NCBI GenBank assembly: GCA_016716005.1
Contig: JADJXE010000001.1
Location: 943,001-1,007,000 of the forward strand
Length of the DNA stretch: 64,000 bases
Origin: Acidimicrobiales bacterium
GTDB lineage: Bacteria > Actinomycetota > Acidimicrobiia > Acidimicrobiales > JADJXE01
Direction of reading: 5' to 3'
Shown here: piece by piece, positions 61,606 through 64,000 of the stretch
Layout of the letters: every line of letters starts with the position of its first letter
How positions within the stretch are numbered: position 1 is the stretch's first letter
Translations under genes and position numbers: made by a program
Notes under the pieces: model-generated
What the model saw: only the letters and a program-made list of their open reading frames with translations
Databases searched by the model: none
What the model was told of the DNA's origin: nothing

Positions 61606-64000
61606 CTAGGTGCGCGGGATCTCCCGCTCCTCGAAGGTCTCGATGAGGTCGCCGGGCTTCAGGTCCTGGAAGTCGGACAGCCCGATGCCGCACTCGAAGC
61701 CCTCCCGCACCTCACGGGCGTCCTCCTTGAAGCGCTTGAGCGACGAGATCGACCCCTTCCAGATGATCACGCCGTCGCGCAGGAACCGCACCTTCGAGCC
61801 ACGGGTGATGACCCCGTTGCGGACGTAGCAGCCGGCGATGGCGCCCACCCGCGGGATCCGGAAGATCTCCCGCACCTCGGCGTCGCCGGTGACGACCTCC
61901 TCGAACTCCGGAGCGAGCATGCCGACCATCGCGTTCTCGATGTCCTCGAGCACCTGGTAGATGATCTCGTAGGTCCGGATCTCGACGTCCTCGAGCTCGG
62001 CCAGCTCCCTCGCCTTGCGGTCGGGTCGCACGTTGAAGCCGATGATGGTGGCGTTGGTCGTGGCCGCCAGCTGGATGTCGTTCTCGGTGATGCCGCCGAC
62101 GCCGCGGTGGACGAAGGCCAGCTTCACCTCGTCGCGCTCGAGCTTGCGGAGGCTCTCGGTGAGCGCCTCGAGCGAGCCCTGCACATCGGCCTTGAGGACC
62201 AGGTTGAGGGTGGCGACCTCGCCCTTCTGGATCTGGTCGAAGATGTCCTCGAGCTTCACGCCGCCGTGCGTGACCGCCGCGATGCCGCGCTGGGCCTTCA
62301 ACCGCTGCCGCCACTCACGGGCCTCGGCCACCGTCTTCGCCGTCTTCTGGTCGGGCGCGACCCGGAACTCGTCGCCGGCGTTCGGCACGGTGGAGAGCCC
62401 GAGCACCTGCACCGGGGCCGACGGGCCGGCCTGCTTGACCTGGGTGCCGTGGTCGTCGATGAGCGCGCGGACCGTGCCCCACGCGGCGCCGGCCACGATC
62501 GGATCGCCCACCTCGAGGGTGCCCTTGTCGACGAGCACCGTGGCGACCGGGCCCCGGCCGACGTCGAGGTTGGCCTCGAGCACGACGCCCTTGGCTCTCC
62601 CGTGAGGGTTCGCGGTGAGCTCCTCGAGCTCGGCCACGACCAGCAGCTGCTCCAGGAGCTCGTCGATGCCGATCGACTGCAGGGCGGACAGCTCCACCAT
62701 GATGGTGTCGCCGCCCCAGGCCTCCGGGATGAGCCCCTCCTCGGAGAGCTGCTGCATCACGCGGCTCGGATCGGCGTTCTCACGGTCGACCTTGTTGATG
62801 GCGACCACGATCGGGACCTCCGCCGCCTTGGCGTGGTTCAGCGCCTCGACCGTCTGGGGCATCACGCCGTCGTCGGCCGCCACCACCAGCACCACGATGT
62901 CGGTGGCCTCCGCTCCACGGGCGCGCATCTTGGTGAACGCCTCGTGACCGGGGGTGTCGATGAAGGTGATGCTGCGCCCGTCCTTCACGACCTGGTAGGC
63001 ACCGATGTGCTGGGTGATCCCGCCGGCCTCGCCCGCGACCACGTTGGTGGCCCGGATCCGGTCGAGCAAGAGGGTCTTGCCGTGGTCGACGTGGCCCATG
63101 ACGGTGATGACCGGCGGGCGCAGCTCCTGCAGCGCCTCGTCCTCGTCGTCGTCGTCGTTGAACAGCGCCTGGAGCTCGAGCTCCTCCTGCTGGCCGGGGT
63201 CGACCAGCAGGAGATCGGCCCCCAGCTCCAGGGCGAACAGCTCGATCTGCTCGTCGGTGAGCGACATGGTGGCGGTGACCATCTCGCCCTGCTGCATCAG
63301 GAACCGGACGACGTCAGCCGCCGTGCGGTTCATCTTGGGGCCCAGCTCCTGGGCCGACGCCCCGCGCTCGACGATCACCGTGCCCTCGGGCACCGGCGCG
63401 CTCGACGGGGTGTACGAGGTCATGGTCTGGGGCTGGAGCTCTTCGAGGTTGCGGCGACGGCGCTTCGACCGACGCGGAGCGCGCCGCTGCGGGCCGCCTC
63501 GGCCGCCGGGACCCCCACCGGGGCCGCGCCCCGGGGGACCGCCGGGACCCCCACCGGGCCGGCCCGGACCCCCGGCGGTGCGCACACCGCCGCCGGGTGC
63601 GCCGCGACCGGGACCGCCGCCCGGGGCTCCACTCGGGCGCGGGCCTCGGCCGCCCGGGGGCGACATCGGACGGCCCGACGACGACCGGGGCGGTCCCGGG
63701 GGCGGCGGGATGGGCCGCCCCGAGGGTGACAGCGGTGGCCGCGGCGGCGGCGGGATCGGCTTGCCCGTGGCCGAGATCGGGGGCTGGACGGGCGCGGTCG
63801 GCACCGGACCGCCCGAGGGGGCGGCCGGGGGGCGACCGGGCGGGGGCGGCATCGGGCGACCCGACGGGGCGCGGGGGGCCGCACCCGGGACCGGGCGGGC
63901 CGCCGGCGCCGCGGCAGCCGCGGGCCGCACCCCCTCGGCCGGCCGAGGAGGTGTCGCAACCTCGGCAGGGGCAGCGGCGGGAGCCGGAGCGGGAGCCGGA
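61606..64000 (-). CDS. infB: Translation initiation factor IF-2, N-terminus outside the window
   Basis: About 798 residues are visible and the frame is still open at the right edge. The visible N-terminal part is a low-complexity Ala/Pro/Arg/Gly tract of about 170 residues, followed by a basic RRAPRRSKRRRR segment, an IF2_N domain (about residues 210-265 of the visible part), and the G domain with G1 VMGHVDHGKT, G2 GGITQHIGAY, G3 DTPGHEAF and G4 NKVD. Domain II and the C-terminal fMet-tRNA-binding domains follow. IF-2 places initiator tRNA on the 30S subunit. It leads the operon with the DUF503 gene, rbfA, truB, ribF and a hydrolase. Confidence 0.96.
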   Translation of the reverse strand, partial: PAPAPAPAAAPAEVATPPRPAEGVRPAAAAAPAARPVPGAAPRAPSGRPMPPPPGRPPAAPSGGPVPTAPVQPPISATGKPIPPPPRPPLSPSGRPIPPPPGPPRSSSGRPMSPPGGRGPRPSGAPGGGPGRGAPGGGVRTAGGPGRPGGGPGGPPGRGPGGGPGGRGGPQRRAPRRSKRRRRNLEELQPQTMTSYTPSSAPVPEGTVIVERGASAQELGPKMNRTAADVVRFLMQQGEMVTATMSLTDEQIELFALELGADLLLVDPGQQEELELQALFNDDDDEDEALQELRPPVITVMGHVDHGKTLLLDRIRATNVVAGEAGGITQHIGAYQVVKDGRSITFIDTPGHEAFTKMRARGAEATDIVVLVVAADDGVMPQTVEALNHAKAAEVPIVVAINKVDRENADPSRVMQQLSEEGLIPEAWGGDTIMVELSALQSIGIDELLEQLLVVAELEELTANPHGRAKGVVLEANLDVGRGPVATVLVDKGTLEVGDPIVAGAAWGTVRALIDDHGTQVKQAGPSAPVQVLGLSTVPNAGDEFRVAPDQKTAKTVAEAREWRQRLKAQRGIAAVTHGGVKLEDIFDQIQKGEVATLNLVLKADVQGSLEALTESLRKLERDEVKLAFVHRGVGGITENDIQLAATTNATIIGFNVRPDRKARELAELEDVEIRTYEIIYQVLEDIENAMVGMLAPEFEEVVTGDAEVREIFRIPRVGAIAGCYVRNGVITRGSKVRFLRDGVIIWKGSISSLKRFKEDAREVREGFECGIGLSDFQDLKPGDLIETFEEREIPRT

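Overview
This window comes from a very GC-rich bacterial chromosome. Start codons are often GTG, and stop/start codons overlap (GTGA, TGATG) in almost every operon. The gene order lexA / LysM division gene / nrdR, recA-cinA-pgsA-rimO, ftsK-rnj-dapA, dapB-M16-pnp-rpsO-ribF-truB-rbfA-infB is the conserved core order of Actinomycetota. Three traits suggest a member of Acidimicrobiia or a close relative: the B12-dependent ribonucleotide reductase, a SpoVS protein, and a secreted peptidase carrying repeated G-Y-W modules. That placement is inference. There is no rRNA, tRNA, CRISPR array, insertion sequence or prophage; essentially everything is chromosomal housekeeping.

Layout. 1-3.7 kb: class II ribonucleotide reductase nrdJ (truncated by the left edge and interrupted by a 153-residue mini-intein), its NrdR-boxed promoter, and a divergent YceI/MarR pair. 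3.7-13 kb: metabolic and transport genes (VIT-family transporter, UPF0104 membrane protein, molybdopterin oxidoreductase, SDR, RibD-like reductase, ABC exporter). 13-15 kb: nrdR, a LysM division-inhibitor candidate, and lexA, with four SOS boxes in the divergent promoter. 15-25 kb: dapE, dapD, a CoA-transferase, and the operon miaB-miaA-dapF-hflX-dapC-membrane protein. 25-33 kb: spoVS, recA (interrupted by a 359-residue intein), thpR, an M23 peptidase, cinA, pgsA, rimO. 33-37 kb: SMP-30-like protein, a zinc-type ABC permease and binding protein, DUF4436 protein. 37-44 kb: ftsK, rnj, dapA, a winged-helix regulator, a serine hydrolase. 44-52.7 kb: tandem DUF2510 paralogues, a diiron protein, two TetR regulators, an acyl-CoA ligase and a DedA-SDR-aldolase operon. 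52.7-64 kb: dapB, M16 peptidase, pnp, rpsO, an alpha/beta hydrolase, ribF, truB, rbfA, a DUF503 gene and infB (truncated by the right edge).

How the parts work together. DNA-damage and nucleotide control are unusually complete here: LexA and NrdR are both encoded, and their likely targets (recA, the LysM gene, lexA itself, nrdJ) carry recognisable operators at well-placed promoters. Two of those targets, RecA and NrdJ, also need protein splicing to become active. Six enzymes of the succinylase route to diaminopimelate and lysine (DapA, B, D, C, E, F) are all present, but dispersed over five loci among translation and RNA-decay genes. At least ten genes begin 6-8 bases downstream of a TANNNT -10 hexamer with no room for a Shine-Dalgarno sequence, so leaderless mRNAs appear to be common; this rule also settles several start codons (nrdR, the 47.9 kb TetR gene, the 42.9 kb regulator).
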